Source: Azophilus sp965199705
GTDB taxonomy: Bacteria; Pseudomonadota; Gammaproteobacteria; Pseudomonadales; Azotimanducaceae
NCBI GenBank assembly: GCA_965199705.1
Contig: OZ241359.1
Location: forward strand, 2,170,001-2,234,000
Direction of reading: 5' to 3'
DNA length: 64,000 nucleotides
Under the pieces are notes generated by a model, which was given only the letters and a program-made list of their open reading frames with translations, did not search any database and was not told the DNA's origin. Below are positions 8,262 to 17,671 of the stretch, piece after piece. Numbering within the stretch: position 1 is the first letter of the stretch; each line of letters begins with the position of its first letter. Made by a program: the position numbers and the translations under genes.

Positions 8262-9394
8262 CGCAAGCCCAGCCCGCGGGCGATGACCCCGCAAAGGATT
8301 TCGCGGGTGCCGCCGCGCAGCGTGAAAGACGGCGAATGCAGCATCGTTTCCGCCCAGGTTGCCCGAAAGCGCGTCTCGTCGCCGCCCACGGGCGCCGCCA
8401 GGCGCGCCAGCTCCGGCACTGCCTTTTCGAAATCGTTGCCGAGCACCTTGACCAGCGCTGCTTCCAGATTCGGGCTCTTGCCGTCTTCCAGCATGCCCGC
8501 AACCGACATCGACATGCGTCGCAAGGTCATCAGGTGCGCCGCCAGACGTCCGACCAGCGCCGCCTGCTGCGCGTCCGGCCTGGCCTGCACCAGGCGCACG
8601 AACTCGACAAACACCCGGAAGGCAGACAGAAACCGCTCCGGCCCGCTGCGTTCATAGCCCAGCTCGGACGTGACCTGCTGCCAACCGTTCCCTGGCTTGC
8701 CCACCAGATCAGCATCGGCGATAAAGACATCATCGAACACCACCTCATTGAAGTCCGCCTCGCCCGCCATGTTGCGGATGGGACGGATGCTGACGCCAGG
8801 CGCCGCAAGATCGACAATCAACTGAGACAATCCGGCATGACGGTTTTCCGAAACCGGCGCCGTGCGCGCAAGCGCAATCATGTAGTGGTTGCGGTGTGCG
8901 TCCGTGGTCCAGAGCTTGGCGCCATTCAAGCGCCAGCCGCCGGGCGCCTGCGTAGCGGTTGTGCGCACGGAAGCAAGATCCGAGCCGCTATCCGGTTCGC
9001 TCATGCCAATGGAAAAGAAACTCTTCCCTTCGGTAATCGGCGGCAGGTAACGCTGGCGTTGATCTTCACTGCCGGCGGACAGCAGCAGCGGGCCGCTCTG
9101 CCGGTCAGCGATCCAGTGCGCGCTCACTGGCGCCCCCGCCGCCAGCAGCTCCTCGGTGACCACATAGCGCTCGAAGAAGCTGCGCCCGCCGCCGCCGTAG
9201 GCTTCTGGCCAGGTCATGCCGATCCAGCCGCGGGCGCCCAGGCGAGCAGAGAACTCGGCATCGTGGCCGGAACCAAAATCCGAGTTGGGGCGCCTTTGCC
9301 GGGCCGGGCAATCGGCCAGGAAAGCCCGCACCTCCTGGCGCAGGGCCGTTGCCTGCTCCGGCAAGGTCACGGGATCAAACTGAAGCATCTGCAT
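8258..9394 (-). CDS. Acyl-CoA dehydrogenase, large subunit
   Basis: About 378 residues from the ATG at 9394; a second ATG at 9388 is possible. The canonical family order is visible: an N-terminal helical domain (WIGMTWPEAYGGGG), the middle domain with SEPDSGSDLASVRTTA and LNGAKLWTTDAHRNHYMIALARTA, and a C-terminal ending REILCGVIARGLGLR. The enzyme would oxidise an acyl-CoA to the 2,3-enoyl-CoA with FAD and pass electrons to ETF. It is translationally coupled to the shorter dehydrogenase downstream, which suggests an alpha2beta2-type complex (inference). Confidence 0.92.
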   Translation of the reverse strand: MQMLQFDPVTLPEQATALRQEVRAFLADCPARQRRPNSDFGSGHDAEFSARLGARGWIGMTWPEAYGGGGRSFFERYVVTEELLAAGAPVSAHWIADRQSGPLLLSAGSEDQRQRYLPPITEGKSFFSIGMSEPDSGSDLASVRTTATQAPGGWRLNGAKLWTTDAHRNHYMIALARTAPVSENRHAGLSQLIVDLAAPGVSIRPIRNMAGEADFNEVVFDDVFIADADLVGKPGNGWQQVTSELGYERSGPERFLSAFRVFVEFVRLVQARPDAQQAALVGRLAAHLMTLRRMSMSVAGMLEDGKSPNLEAALVKVLGNDFEKAVPELARLAAPVGGDETRFRATWAETMLHSPSFTLRGGTREILCGVIARGLGLR

Positions 9395-9471
9395 GAGGCC
9401 TATGGTAACAGCGAGCCCGGCCACTATCCCGCATTTTCCGTGTGGCCCGGATGTTGCGCCAGGGGCCGTGG

Positions 9472-9888
9472 ATGATGGAAACAGCCCAGATGCGCGAGCG
9501 CTTCCGCCCGGTCTTCGACGATCTGGTGCAGCGGGCCAGCGTCACCGGCAAGCTGCTGCACCGGGACCTGTACCGCATACTCGTTGCGTCACTCTGGGCG
9601 CAGGTGGTGATGAAACCGGCAGCGGCGGGCCTTGCCGAGGCAGATCTCGAAGCCTTGCACGATCTGCTGAACGACGAATTGCGTCGGCTCCTGGGGCCGA
9701 AAACCAACCTCACCGAATGCTTCGCCTTCCTCAACACCAAGGCAGGCGCAGAGGCCATGCAGGAAGCCAGGCTGACACCCGACCACCGGGACCTGCTGCT
9801 CTACTTCTGCTCGATGATTCTGGACCCGGACGGGCACGCCGACTGGGCGCGCCACATTCGCCAGGGCGATAAGGCGCCTGCATCCTGA
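9472..9888 (+). CDS. Hypothetical protein, about 138 residues
   Basis: Unrecognised small cytosolic protein with no signal peptide or membrane segment. The ATG at 9472 (second of two close ATGs; the other is at 9442) follows an AGGGG ribosome-like site. The sequence looks helical and charged, with segments such as LLHRDLYRILVASLWAQVVMK and LNDELRRLLGPKTNLTECF. Its codon pattern is consistent with the rest of the region, and it is the only good frame on this stretch. It is divergent from the acyl-CoA dehydrogenase genes and convergent with the sulfatase-fold gene. No function can be assigned. Confidence 0.6.
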   Translation: MMETAQMRERFRPVFDDLVQRASVTGKLLHRDLYRILVASLWAQVVMKPAAAGLAEADLEALHDLLNDELRRLLGPKTNLTECFAFLNTKAGAEAMQEARLTPDHRDLLLYFCSMILDPDGHADWARHIRQGDKAPAS

Positions 9889-10120
9889 CCGACGCGGCCA
9901 GAAACCAATAGCGACCAAGGACATCGCACATGCCAGCCAGGTCCCATGCATGACTGGCGACCACGTCCACGCCAGCGACCCGTGTACGGGCTCGGCGCTG
10001 GCGACGACACGGGCAGGAAAGATGTCGTTGCACCATGTGCGCCTCATCCATGGCTCTGCGCCAAAAGGCGCTGATGAAAGACTGACCTCGCCTCAGCAAG
10101 CAGGCCCTGGCCAAGCCGCG

Positions 10121-11929
10121 TCACGGCGCCCCGGCATAATCCCTGATAGCGGCCCGAAAAAGCTGCTCTGCCGCACGAGCCTGGGCCGGATCCGGCTCGG
10201 CCGGCAGCAGTTCGCCTTGCCGGTAGCGCCAACCCATCAGGCCGCCGCCGCGCACCAGCACCGTCAGACGCTCCGGCCCGAGCCAACCTACATGATATTC
10301 ATCCTCAACCGGCGCCGGGCTTGGGCCCGTCAGCAGATTCCAGCCGAACAGCGGTTCCGAGGACGCAACGTCCAGCAGATCCAGAAGCGTCACAGCGAGG
10401 CTCATGGTGGAGCCGTGATGCGCAATCACCGCCGGCTTCAGTCTGGCAGGCTGATAAAACAGCATCGGCACCCGGAAGTGGTTCGCAGGCAACAGCGCCC
10501 GCCCCGGGCGGATCGGCCCATGATCGGCCACAACGACCAGCAGCGTGTCTTCGAACCAGGGTCGATTCGCCGCCTGATCGACGAATCTGCCCAGCGCCCA
10601 ATCCGCATAGGCCATGGCGTAGGCCTGTTGCCGCTCATCACTCGGGTACGGGATGCGGCCCGGCGGGAAGTCGAAAGGATGATGATTGGTAACGGTCAGC
10701 GTTGTCAGCATCACCCGGTCATGGCGGCTCGACAATTTGTCCATTTCCACCAGCACCCGATCGTACAGAATCTCGTCGGCCACGCCCCAACTGGTCTCGA
10801 AGCCGGGATTCTCGAAGTCATCACGGCTCAGCATCTGCTGAAAGCCGATGCGTCGCCAATAGTCGAAGAAATTGGTGAATCCGGGCCAGCCGCCATAGAC
10901 GAAACTGGTCATGAAACCAGCGTCGCCGAGCGCGCGCGGCAGGGACGGCAGACGCTCGTCCTTGCCCTGCCCTGGCAGACCAACGCCCGGCAACGGCGGA
11001 AATCCGTTCAGGATGGCTTCAAGCCCACGCACGGTGCGGCTGCCGGTGGCGTGAATGGCGTCAAAGTAGATGCCCTGGCCAGCCAACTCCGCCATACGCG
11101 GCATGTACTGGCGACGCAGATTCGGGTCCTGCCAATTGGGTCCGGCAAAAGACTCGGCGATCACGATCAGCAGATGCCGAAAACCGCCCCGAGCAGCCAG
11201 GCCGGCAGGTCTGATCGCAGTCGCAGGCCGGGCGCTGGCGCCGCTACCGGACTCTGATGCAGCCGGCTCCGCAGTCGCCGCTTCGAGTGCGGACCGGGGA
11301 TCGGACTCAGGCAGCCAGTAGTTCCAGGTCAGGGGCTGTATGCGAATGGCGCGCAGCAGTTTCACTGGACCATTGCCCGCCAGCTGGTTGAATGGCCGGG
11401 ACGGGCTGGTCGGCCCCGAGTAGCTGAAGGCGGCTACCAGACCAGCAACGCCAAGCCAGGCGACAAACCAGCGACGGTGGCGGTTACTGAATTCAACCGG
11501 CAGGAACCGGCGTCCGTACCAGGCAACCGCCACCATCAGGGCGATCACCGGCAGCACATAGCGCGTCAGATGCAGTTGTTCCTGGAGAAAGGTCGCCCAC
11601 TCGCGCACATGGGTGATGTAGTGCAACACCAGACGCTGCGGACGCAGCTGAAACTCGGTCCAGAAGATGATCTCGGCCGCCAGCAGGATGACCAGCACCA
11701 GCGCCACCACGGCCAGCCAGAGGGGCGCCCAGCGGCGACCAAACAGAAATCCGGCGCCGAGCAAGCCGAAGGCGAGGCCGAGCGCCTGCATGTCCGCAAG
11801 GACGCCGTAGCCGAGCGCCGCGAGAAAGGAGGCGAGCGAAAGATCCTCCAGATTCCAGGCAAACGCTGCCCGCAGAAACGAACCGCCACCGAGAATTGCG
11901 GCAGCCATGATCGTGCAGAGTCGCTTCAT
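10121..11929 (-). CDS. LtaS-like sulfatase-fold membrane enzyme (phosphoglycerol-transferase family)
   Basis: 602 residues. Several N-terminal membrane segments (about 1-175) are followed by a periplasmic alkaline-phosphatase/sulfatase-fold domain. Visible motifs include LLIVIAESFAGPNW, IHATGSRTVRGLEAIL with the expected nucleophilic Thr, DYWRRIGFQ and VVADHGPIRPG. In this family the enzymes transfer phosphoglycerol, phosphoethanolamine or related head groups between envelope lipids and glycans. It is the last gene of the TRAP/Mla/MMPL operon, 35 bp after the MMPL gene, which suggests a role in modifying an envelope lipid or glycan (inference). The donor and acceptor are unknown. Confidence 0.88.
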   Translation of the reverse strand: MKRLCTIMAAAILGGGSFLRAAFAWNLEDLSLASFLAALGYGVLADMQALGLAFGLLGAGFLFGRRWAPLWLAVVALVLVILLAAEIIFWTEFQLRPQRLVLHYITHVREWATFLQEQLHLTRYVLPVIALMVAVAWYGRRFLPVEFSNRHRRWFVAWLGVAGLVAAFSYSGPTSPSRPFNQLAGNGPVKLLRAIRIQPLTWNYWLPESDPRSALEAATAEPAASESGSGASARPATAIRPAGLAARGGFRHLLIVIAESFAGPNWQDPNLRRQYMPRMAELAGQGIYFDAIHATGSRTVRGLEAILNGFPPLPGVGLPGQGKDERLPSLPRALGDAGFMTSFVYGGWPGFTNFFDYWRRIGFQQMLSRDDFENPGFETSWGVADEILYDRVLVEMDKLSSRHDRVMLTTLTVTNHHPFDFPPGRIPYPSDERQQAYAMAYADWALGRFVDQAANRPWFEDTLLVVVADHGPIRPGRALLPANHFRVPMLFYQPARLKPAVIAHHGSTMSLAVTLLDLLDVASSEPLFGWNLLTGPSPAPVEDEYHVGWLGPERLTVLVRGGGLMGWRYRQGELLPAEPDPAQARAAEQLFRAAIRDYAGAP

Positions 11930-11964
11930 GTGAAATTCAGTATCCGCTCGCAGATGGCCAGGGG

Positions 11965-14505
11965 CTACCTGGCGGACAACCAGGACAGCAGCACCGGCAG
12001 CAGGAACACGGAAAAGGCGAGCAACAGCGATACAGCGACAGCCAGCAGGGCGCCGATGGAAGCGGTACCCAAGTGCGCAGACAAGGCCAGAGCGGAAAAT
12101 GCGCCTACTGTTGTCAGACCGCTCAACAACACAGCGCGGGGCGTACTCGAGTGCATCAACTGGCGCACATCGCCTTCGCTCCGATACCGATCCACCACAT
12201 GAATGCCGGCATCCACGCCCAGGCCGAAAATCAGCGGCATCACCAGTATGTTTGCCATGTTCAGCGGCATGTTCAGAAGATGGCCCACAGCCAGCGTCAA
12301 CAGAACCGCCAGGGCCAGCGGGATCACGATGGCGATGGTATGGCGCAGGTTGCCGAACATGACCAGAAGCACCAGCGTGATGGCGACAAGCGCAAACGCC
12401 AGCGCCTGACGAAAGCTGTCAACCACGATCTCGCCAACGCCTCGCTCGATCACCGGGCGCCCGGTAGCATCCGGCGCCACCGCCTGCACCCGATCAATGA
12501 AGCGGGTCATGGCCTCGACTTCGGATACATCCTCCGCTGGCAGGGCGATGGCCAATTGCTGCTCCTCGGCGCCGATCAGCTGCGCTTGAACGGCCCTTGG
12601 CACTGTCGCCTCGGTAATCGGCGCCACGGTCAACGCCCGTCTCAGCCAATCCACCTCTTCCAGCAAGTTGGGCACGATGGCGTCCTGCCAGCGCCGCAGT
12701 TGCTCGGGCTCGGCCGCCATCCGCTCCAATCTGGCCGGAAAATCGCCATACGCGTGCGCATCAGCCTCAGCGCGCATGGCTTGCGCCAGGGCGATGGCGC
12801 CAGCCTGCAGCGCCTCCGGGTCGGGCGCTGCCTGCTGCCTTTGCGGCGCGAGCGCACTCTCCAGCAAGAGCGCAAGGTCCGCCAGCGCCCATCGCTTTTC
12901 TGCCTGATCTTCGGGCACCAGGTCGGCGCGTCCGCGCACTGATTTCACTTCCGGCAGCGCCTCGACAGCGGTCAGGGTTTCCGCTCCCGGATCCATCAGG
13001 TACAGGGCATAGTCGGTGGCGTGACTCTCCGCTTGCAGCAGACGCAGGGTGCGCATGGAATCGGCATCTGGATCCTTCAGCGCCAGGACGCTGTAGTCAA
13101 ACCGGGATTCGGCAGCCACGATCAACGCCAGCAGCGCCGTCACCCCTGTCGCCAGCACAACGCTGCCACGCCGGGCGATCAGGGCGTTGACCAGGCGAGC
13201 GCTCGACGGCAGGCGTATTCGATGCGCCCGAATCGGCCCGCTCACCGCATAGAACGCCGGCAACCAGGTAAAGGTCAGGAAGCCAGCGATCAGCATCCCG
13301 CCAGCGGAGATGATCCCGAGATCAGCCAATCCCCGATAGTCTGTGGGCCAGAATCCGAGAAACCCGAGCGCCGTGGTCACGCTGCAAATGGCGATGGCGC
13401 CGCCGACACTCTGCACCGAGGTCACAAGCGCGGCAGCGGCGCCGTCGGCGCCAGCGTTCGCCGCCTCCTGATAGCGCAGGGAAAAGTGGATAGCCATGTC
13501 CACCCCAAGGCCAAAGAACATGACCATGAATATGATCGAAAGGGTGTTGTACTCGCCCACGGCCAGCATCGCCCAGGCAGCGGTCAGCGCAATGCCGATG
13601 AACAACATGGAGAAGGTCGCCAGGATGATCTTGAGCGAGCGAACGCCGACAATCAACACAGCGGCCAGCAGGACCACGGAGAGCCAGCCCGCCAGTTGCA
13701 CGCCGGATACAGCCGCCGAAATCTCCTCATGCGCGAGCGCGGCCTCACCGGTTATGCCGACCCGGACGCCCGACGCCGGCACCGACGCCTCGACGATCAA
13801 TCGCAGGTCCGAGACCAGCGCAGCATTCGCCCGGGTTTCTCCGATTTCGAGAGCGCTCTTGACCGAAATCAGGCGAAACCAGGTGGCTTCTTCGTCAAAG
13901 AACTCGTTGACCCAGTAGAAGGTCGCGTCTTCGCCGGCGAGCAGTCTGCCCGCCGATTCGTCCAGGCGCGCCACGATCCGGTCAAATCCTGCCGGTGGGT
14001 CCTGGCCGACGCCTTCACGCAGCAAGTCGAGCAATCCGGCGAGGCTCGGATCTTCCGCAACCGCCGTCAGCCAGGGCTGTGCCTCCGCCAGCCGATCGGC
14101 GGCGTCGTAGAGTTCATCCAGGTCCAGATAGAGCAGCGCATGATCGCGGAAGAATGGATGATTCTCACCCGCATGGATCGCCCGGAAGCGGTCTGGCCGC
14201 TGCCGGATGCCAGCCTCGATGCGTCTTGCGACATCTTCCACCTGACGAAATCCGGGGCCGGAGATAACCACCACGGCGGTTTTGGTCAGATGCGGGAAGG
14301 CAGACTGAAATCGGTCGAAGGTGTCGCGCCAGGGGGCTTCCTGTTCGATCAGGTCGGACAGGTCGGCGTTGATGCGGAATCGGTCCACGGCCAGCACCAG
14401 GCTGGTGGCGGTTGCACACCCCATCAGCGCAATCACCCACCAAGGGTAGCGGATGACCGTCTGGACCCATCTTGCCAGCCCGGCCGCCAATCGCGCCTCG
14501 ATCAT
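11965..14505 (-). CDS. MMPL/RND-family transporter, HpnN-like
   Basis: 846 residues with the duplicated RND/MMPL plan: an N-terminal membrane helix (WWVIALMGCATATSLVLAV), a large periplasmic loop, a helical bundle with FFGLGVDMAIHFSLRYQEA, then a second loop and bundle with LIFGLGVDAGIHVVDRYRSEG. The paired GLGVD motifs are typical of this family. HpnN-type proteins move hopanoids or other lipids to the outer membrane. Here the start codon overlaps the stop of the MlaA-like gene, which sits next to an MlaC/HpnM-like gene, so a role in lipid export or trafficking is likely. No hopanoid biosynthesis gene is present in the window, so the cargo is unproven. Confidence 0.92.
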   Translation of the reverse strand: MIEARLAAGLARWVQTVIRYPWWVIALMGCATATSLVLAVDRFRINADLSDLIEQEAPWRDTFDRFQSAFPHLTKTAVVVISGPGFRQVEDVARRIEAGIRQRPDRFRAIHAGENHPFFRDHALLYLDLDELYDAADRLAEAQPWLTAVAEDPSLAGLLDLLREGVGQDPPAGFDRIVARLDESAGRLLAGEDATFYWVNEFFDEEATWFRLISVKSALEIGETRANAALVSDLRLIVEASVPASGVRVGITGEAALAHEEISAAVSGVQLAGWLSVVLLAAVLIVGVRSLKIILATFSMLFIGIALTAAWAMLAVGEYNTLSIIFMVMFFGLGVDMAIHFSLRYQEAANAGADGAAAALVTSVQSVGGAIAICSVTTALGFLGFWPTDYRGLADLGIISAGGMLIAGFLTFTWLPAFYAVSGPIRAHRIRLPSSARLVNALIARRGSVVLATGVTALLALIVAAESRFDYSVLALKDPDADSMRTLRLLQAESHATDYALYLMDPGAETLTAVEALPEVKSVRGRADLVPEDQAEKRWALADLALLLESALAPQRQQAAPDPEALQAGAIALAQAMRAEADAHAYGDFPARLERMAAEPEQLRRWQDAIVPNLLEEVDWLRRALTVAPITEATVPRAVQAQLIGAEEQQLAIALPAEDVSEVEAMTRFIDRVQAVAPDATGRPVIERGVGEIVVDSFRQALAFALVAITLVLLVMFGNLRHTIAIVIPLALAVLLTLAVGHLLNMPLNMANILVMPLIFGLGVDAGIHVVDRYRSEGDVRQLMHSSTPRAVLLSGLTTVGAFSALALSAHLGTASIGALLAVAVSLLLAFSVFLLPVLLSWLSAR

Positions 14506-15266
14506 TCGGTCAGATCAGCCTCGTCGAAAAATGCGTCGAAGTCATCCAATGGCGGCTGGCCATTGAAGATCTGAAACTCGCGGCGCTGATAGTAGGCTTC
14601 GCGGGTAAAAACATAGGGATCCAGCGCCGCGGCGTCTCGCGCATCGGTCAGCGCCAGTGCGCTGGCGCGGGTGCTGACCAGGTCCAGCCCGGTCGCCCAC
14701 AAGGGGTAATCGGCGCCGAACAGGAACCTCGGCATCATCGCGGAGAGTATCATCCCTGGCAGGTCGCGTACGGTCGCCGGGCCTGCCAGGGGCACATAGA
14801 CATAGCGGCTATTCTTCCACCCCCAGACAGCGAGCGTCTGGCCAAAGTCTTCGCCCTGGTGCTCAAGCCCGCTGCGTGCGGCCACATCGAGCAGGCCGCC
14901 CAGACCGACCGTGGTATTGATTGCCAGACGCAGGAGATCCGTGCCGCCACGCCTGAAGTCTCCTTGCAGAAATCCGTTGGCGCTGCTGTTCACCGAGCGC
15001 AGATTGGCGAAGACGTTTTCCACGCCCTGCTCGAGGAGATCAGGCGTCAAGTCCTGATAGGTGCGCGCCACGGGTGCAAAAAACCTCCGATCCAGCGATT
15101 CCGACAGCTTGAATGAAGCGCGGTTGAGGTCCGGATTGGTGTCATGCACGGCATAGTCATCGCCCTCGAGGCTGGCGCAGCCGGCCTGCAGGACAGCGGC
15201 AAGGAGGGCCAGCGCCAGCCCGACCGAACAGGCGCGCGGGCGCGCGGGCACCCTCCGCACAGTCAT
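14502..15266 (-). CDS. MlaA/VacJ-family outer-membrane lipoprotein
   Basis: About 254 residues. The ATG at 15266 follows a GAGGG site and gives a clean lipoprotein signal ending LQAGC-A-S; ATGs at 15278, 15287 and 15329 are also in frame but overlap the upstream gene further. MlaA features are visible: NRASFKLSESLDRRFFAPVARTY, NVFANLRSVNSSANGFLQGD, LAINTTVGLGGLLDVA and FGQTLAVWGW. MlaA removes misplaced phospholipids from the outer leaflet of the outer membrane and passes them to MlaC. Here it lies directly between an MlaC/HpnM-like gene and an MMPL transporter gene. No MlaFEDB ABC genes are present in the window. Confidence 0.93.
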   Translation of the reverse strand: MTVRRVPARPRACSVGLALALLAAVLQAGCASLEGDDYAVHDTNPDLNRASFKLSESLDRRFFAPVARTYQDLTPDLLEQGVENVFANLRSVNSSANGFLQGDFRRGGTDLLRLAINTTVGLGGLLDVAARSGLEHQGEDFGQTLAVWGWKNSRYVYVPLAGPATVRDLPGMILSAMMPRFLFGADYPLWATGLDLVSTRASALALTDARDAAALDPYVFTREAYYQRREFQIFNGQPPLDDFDAFFDEADLTE

Positions 15267-15267
15267 A

Positions 15268-15930
15268 TCAACCCTCATCTTCTGCATCCTCCGTTTCCAT
15301 TTCGGCGATACTGGCCTGCATGTGTGCAATCAGCGCATCGAACCCTTCGGCGCGCACGATACTGCTGTACTCCGCACGCCTGAGCGCCAGATCGCTGACG
15401 CCGTCCGCCACCACATTGAATATCAGACCGCGGCGAAAGTAGTAGTCCAGCCGCACCGGCTCGCCTGTCTTGCGCAACAGCCGAGTCTGCACTACCGGGC
15501 CGGTGCTCGCCTCTGCCGTCGCCAGTGTTTCGAAGCGCTGCTCGTTGTAGCTATCGAATCGATCAGCATAGGTGGCCACGATCAAATGCTGCAACAGGCT
15601 GCTGAACCGGGCGCGCTCATCCGGCGTCAGAGCACGCCAGGCAGGGCCGACGCTGATCCGGGCAACCTGAGCGAGGTCAAAGCAAGCTGTGACCATGGGC
15701 GTCAAGAGGGTGGCCCTGGCCGCATGATCCTCTGTCTGCATGACGACAAGCAGCCCGGCATGAAATCCCTCGACCTGAGCCGCCGCCACAGCGCCTTCGG
15801 CGCAGACAGTCGCTGCGGGCGCCGGCGTCTCGACCGCCGGCACGGATGCGGCGCCTGGCGCTTGCGCGGCAACGCTGGAGGCAACCAGGCAGAATCCGGC
15901 AGTCTGCAAAGCGCGCAGCAGTCTGTTCAT
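15268..15930 (-). CDS. MlaC/Ttg2D (HpnM-like) periplasmic lipid-binding protein
   Basis: 220 residues with a signal peptide (LLRALQTAGFCLVASSVAAQA). The body matches the Tol_Tol_Ttg2 fold, with FDLAQVARISVGPAWRALTPDERARF, LIVATYADRFDSYNEQRFE, a receptor-like VVQTRLLRKTGEPVRLDYYFRR and a C-terminal SSIVRAEGFDALIAHMQ. MlaC shuttles phospholipids across the periplasm; HpnM is the homologue paired with HpnN. Its start overlaps the stop of dctM (ATGA), placing lipid trafficking in the same transcript as a TRAP transporter, which is unusual. Confidence 0.92.
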   Translation of the reverse strand: MNRLLRALQTAGFCLVASSVAAQAPGAASVPAVETPAPAATVCAEGAVAAAQVEGFHAGLLVVMQTEDHAARATLLTPMVTACFDLAQVARISVGPAWRALTPDERARFSSLLQHLIVATYADRFDSYNEQRFETLATAEASTGPVVQTRLLRKTGEPVRLDYYFRRGLIFNVVADGVSDLALRRAEYSSIVRAEGFDALIAHMQASIAEMETEDAEDEG

Positions 15931-17210
15931 CGCGCCAGCGCCAGGCTCAGCCAGGGCGCGTAGGTAATCACCAGCAGCACCGCCAGAAGCACCAGAAGAA
16001 ATGGCCAGCAGGCAGCATAGAGCTTTATCACCGGCTGCCGGAAACGATAGCTGGCGATGAACAGGTTCATGCCCACCGGAGGTGTGAAGTAGCCGATCTG
16101 CATGTTGGTCAGAAACACGATTCCCAGGTGGATCGGATCAATCCCGTAGCCCACGGCGACGGGCAATATCAGGGGCGCCATGATGACCAAAGCGGAGAAA
16201 ATGTCCAATACCGCCCCGAGCGCCAGCAAGACGATATTCAGCAGCAGCAGAAACACCAGTGGAGAATCGATTCGGGCCTTGAAGAACTCGAACAGCTTCT
16301 GCGGTGCGGAGATATCGACCAGAAAGTTGGTAAAGGCAAGAGCCACACCGAGAATCAGCAAGATGCCGCCAACCATCGTCATCGCCCGAACAGCAATCCG
16401 GGGCAGGGCCGAGGCCGACAGGTCCCGATACAACCAGGTCTGCGCCAGCGTCACGTAGATGGCTGTCACGGCAGCGGCTTCAGAAATCGCAATCACCCCG
16501 GAATAGACGCCGCCAAGCACGATGAACGGCAACGGAAGTTCCCAGCGACAATCGATCAGGGCCTCGCCCAGGGGTCGGGCGCGCACTGGCTGGCGCAGGC
16601 CCGCCAGGCTGTGCCGGTGGCTCCAGAGCGTCCAGGCAATCAGGCTCGCCAGCATCAGCAAGAGCGGCAGGATGCCGGCCTTGAACAACTGGATGATTGT
16701 AAAGGGCTGCCCGACTTCGAGTTGCTGGGCAATCACGGCATAGAGAATCAACGGCAGAGAGGGTGCAAGCAACAGGCCGAGGCTGCCGGAGGTGGTCACC
16801 AGGCCGAGGCGAAAGCGCTCGTCGAAACCGGCGGCGGCCAGAGCCGGCAAGAGCAGGCCTCCCAGAGCGACGATGGTGACGCCGGAGGCGCCGGTCAGAG
16901 CCGTGAACACGGCGCAGACGATGAAGGCGACGATCGCCATCCCGCCCGGCAACCAGCCGACCAGACTCTGCGCCAGGCGCACCAGGCGTTCCGCCGTATT
17001 CGACTCCGCCAGCACATAGCCGGCATAGGTGAAGAGCGGCAAGGCAACCAGCAGGGGCGTATCGACAATCCGATTGACTTCGACCGCGATCACTTCCAGC
17101 GGTATGCCGGCTGCCAGAAAACCGAGCATGGCCGCCGCCAGGAGAACAGCAATCAGTGGCGCGCCAGCCAGTGCCGCCGCCAGCGCCACGAGGACGCCGA
17201 GCCAGATCAA
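15927..17210 (-). CDS. dctM: TRAP transporter large permease (DctM)
   Basis: 427 residues and strongly hydrophobic throughout, with about 12 membrane segments of the DctM/IT superfamily. Recognisable pieces are IPLEVIAVEVNRIVDTPLLVALPLFTYAGYVLAESNTAERL, ALTGASGVTIVALGGLLLPAL and the C-terminal FLTNMQIGYFTPPVGMNLFIASYRF. It forms the sodium-coupled channel subunit that works with DctQ and the periplasmic receptor DctP. The start overlaps dctQ and the stop overlaps the MlaC-like gene. Confidence 0.96.
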   Translation of the reverse strand: MIWLGVLVALAAALAGAPLIAVLLAAAMLGFLAAGIPLEVIAVEVNRIVDTPLLVALPLFTYAGYVLAESNTAERLVRLAQSLVGWLPGGMAIVAFIVCAVFTALTGASGVTIVALGGLLLPALAAAGFDERFRLGLVTTSGSLGLLLAPSLPLILYAVIAQQLEVGQPFTIIQLFKAGILPLLLMLASLIAWTLWSHRHSLAGLRQPVRARPLGEALIDCRWELPLPFIVLGGVYSGVIAISEAAAVTAIYVTLAQTWLYRDLSASALPRIAVRAMTMVGGILLILGVALAFTNFLVDISAPQKLFEFFKARIDSPLVFLLLLNIVLLALGAVLDIFSALVIMAPLILPVAVGYGIDPIHLGIVFLTNMQIGYFTPPVGMNLFIASYRFRQPVIKLYAACWPFLLVLLAVLLVITYAPWLSLALAR

Positions 17211-17671
17211 GCGGTCGGCTCGTCAGGCGGCGTGATAGCGTGCAACCCGTAGCGCAAACCCATCACGGCAGCGCCAACCGGCAGGATCGATACGCAGAGC
17301 CAGGCTGGCACAGCGCCGAAGGCCAGTTCGCCAGCCTCGTACTCGATGGCCACAAAACCCATCGCAAACCAGGCAAAGATCAGCAGCACCGCGCTGGTGA
17401 AGGCGTGCGCAAAGCGGTTGAGGCCAGCCTTCGCGGCAGGCGGCACAAGACGGGCAAGCAGATCGATGCGTATGTGGTCCGCGTTGCGGGCGCCGACCAT
17501 GGCGCCAAACATGGCCACCCAGATCACCAGCACGCGCACCAACGCATCGCCCCACAGGAGACCGCTATCCAGAAAATTGCGGGCCAGCATCTGCCAGAGG
17601 GCAAAGCCGATCATGGCCGCCAGGAGCGTGGCCAGAACGCCCTCTTCCAGCCGCTGCAAGACCCGATTCAC
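17207..17671 (-). CDS. dctQ: TRAP transporter small permease (DctQ)
   Basis: 154 residues with four membrane helices, the usual size and plan of DctQ. The family segment LLWGDALVRVLVIWVAMFGAMVGARNADHIRIDLL is present in the middle. It pairs with DctM in the inner membrane. The start overlaps the end of dctP and the stop overlaps the start of dctM (ATGA), so all three are translated together. Confidence 0.94.
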   Translation of the reverse strand: MNRVLQRLEEGVLATLLAAMIGFALWQMLARNFLDSGLLWGDALVRVLVIWVAMFGAMVGARNADHIRIDLLARLVPPAAKAGLNRFAHAFTSAVLLIFAWFAMGFVAIEYEAGELAFGAVPAWLCVSILPVGAAVMGLRYGLHAITPPDEPTA

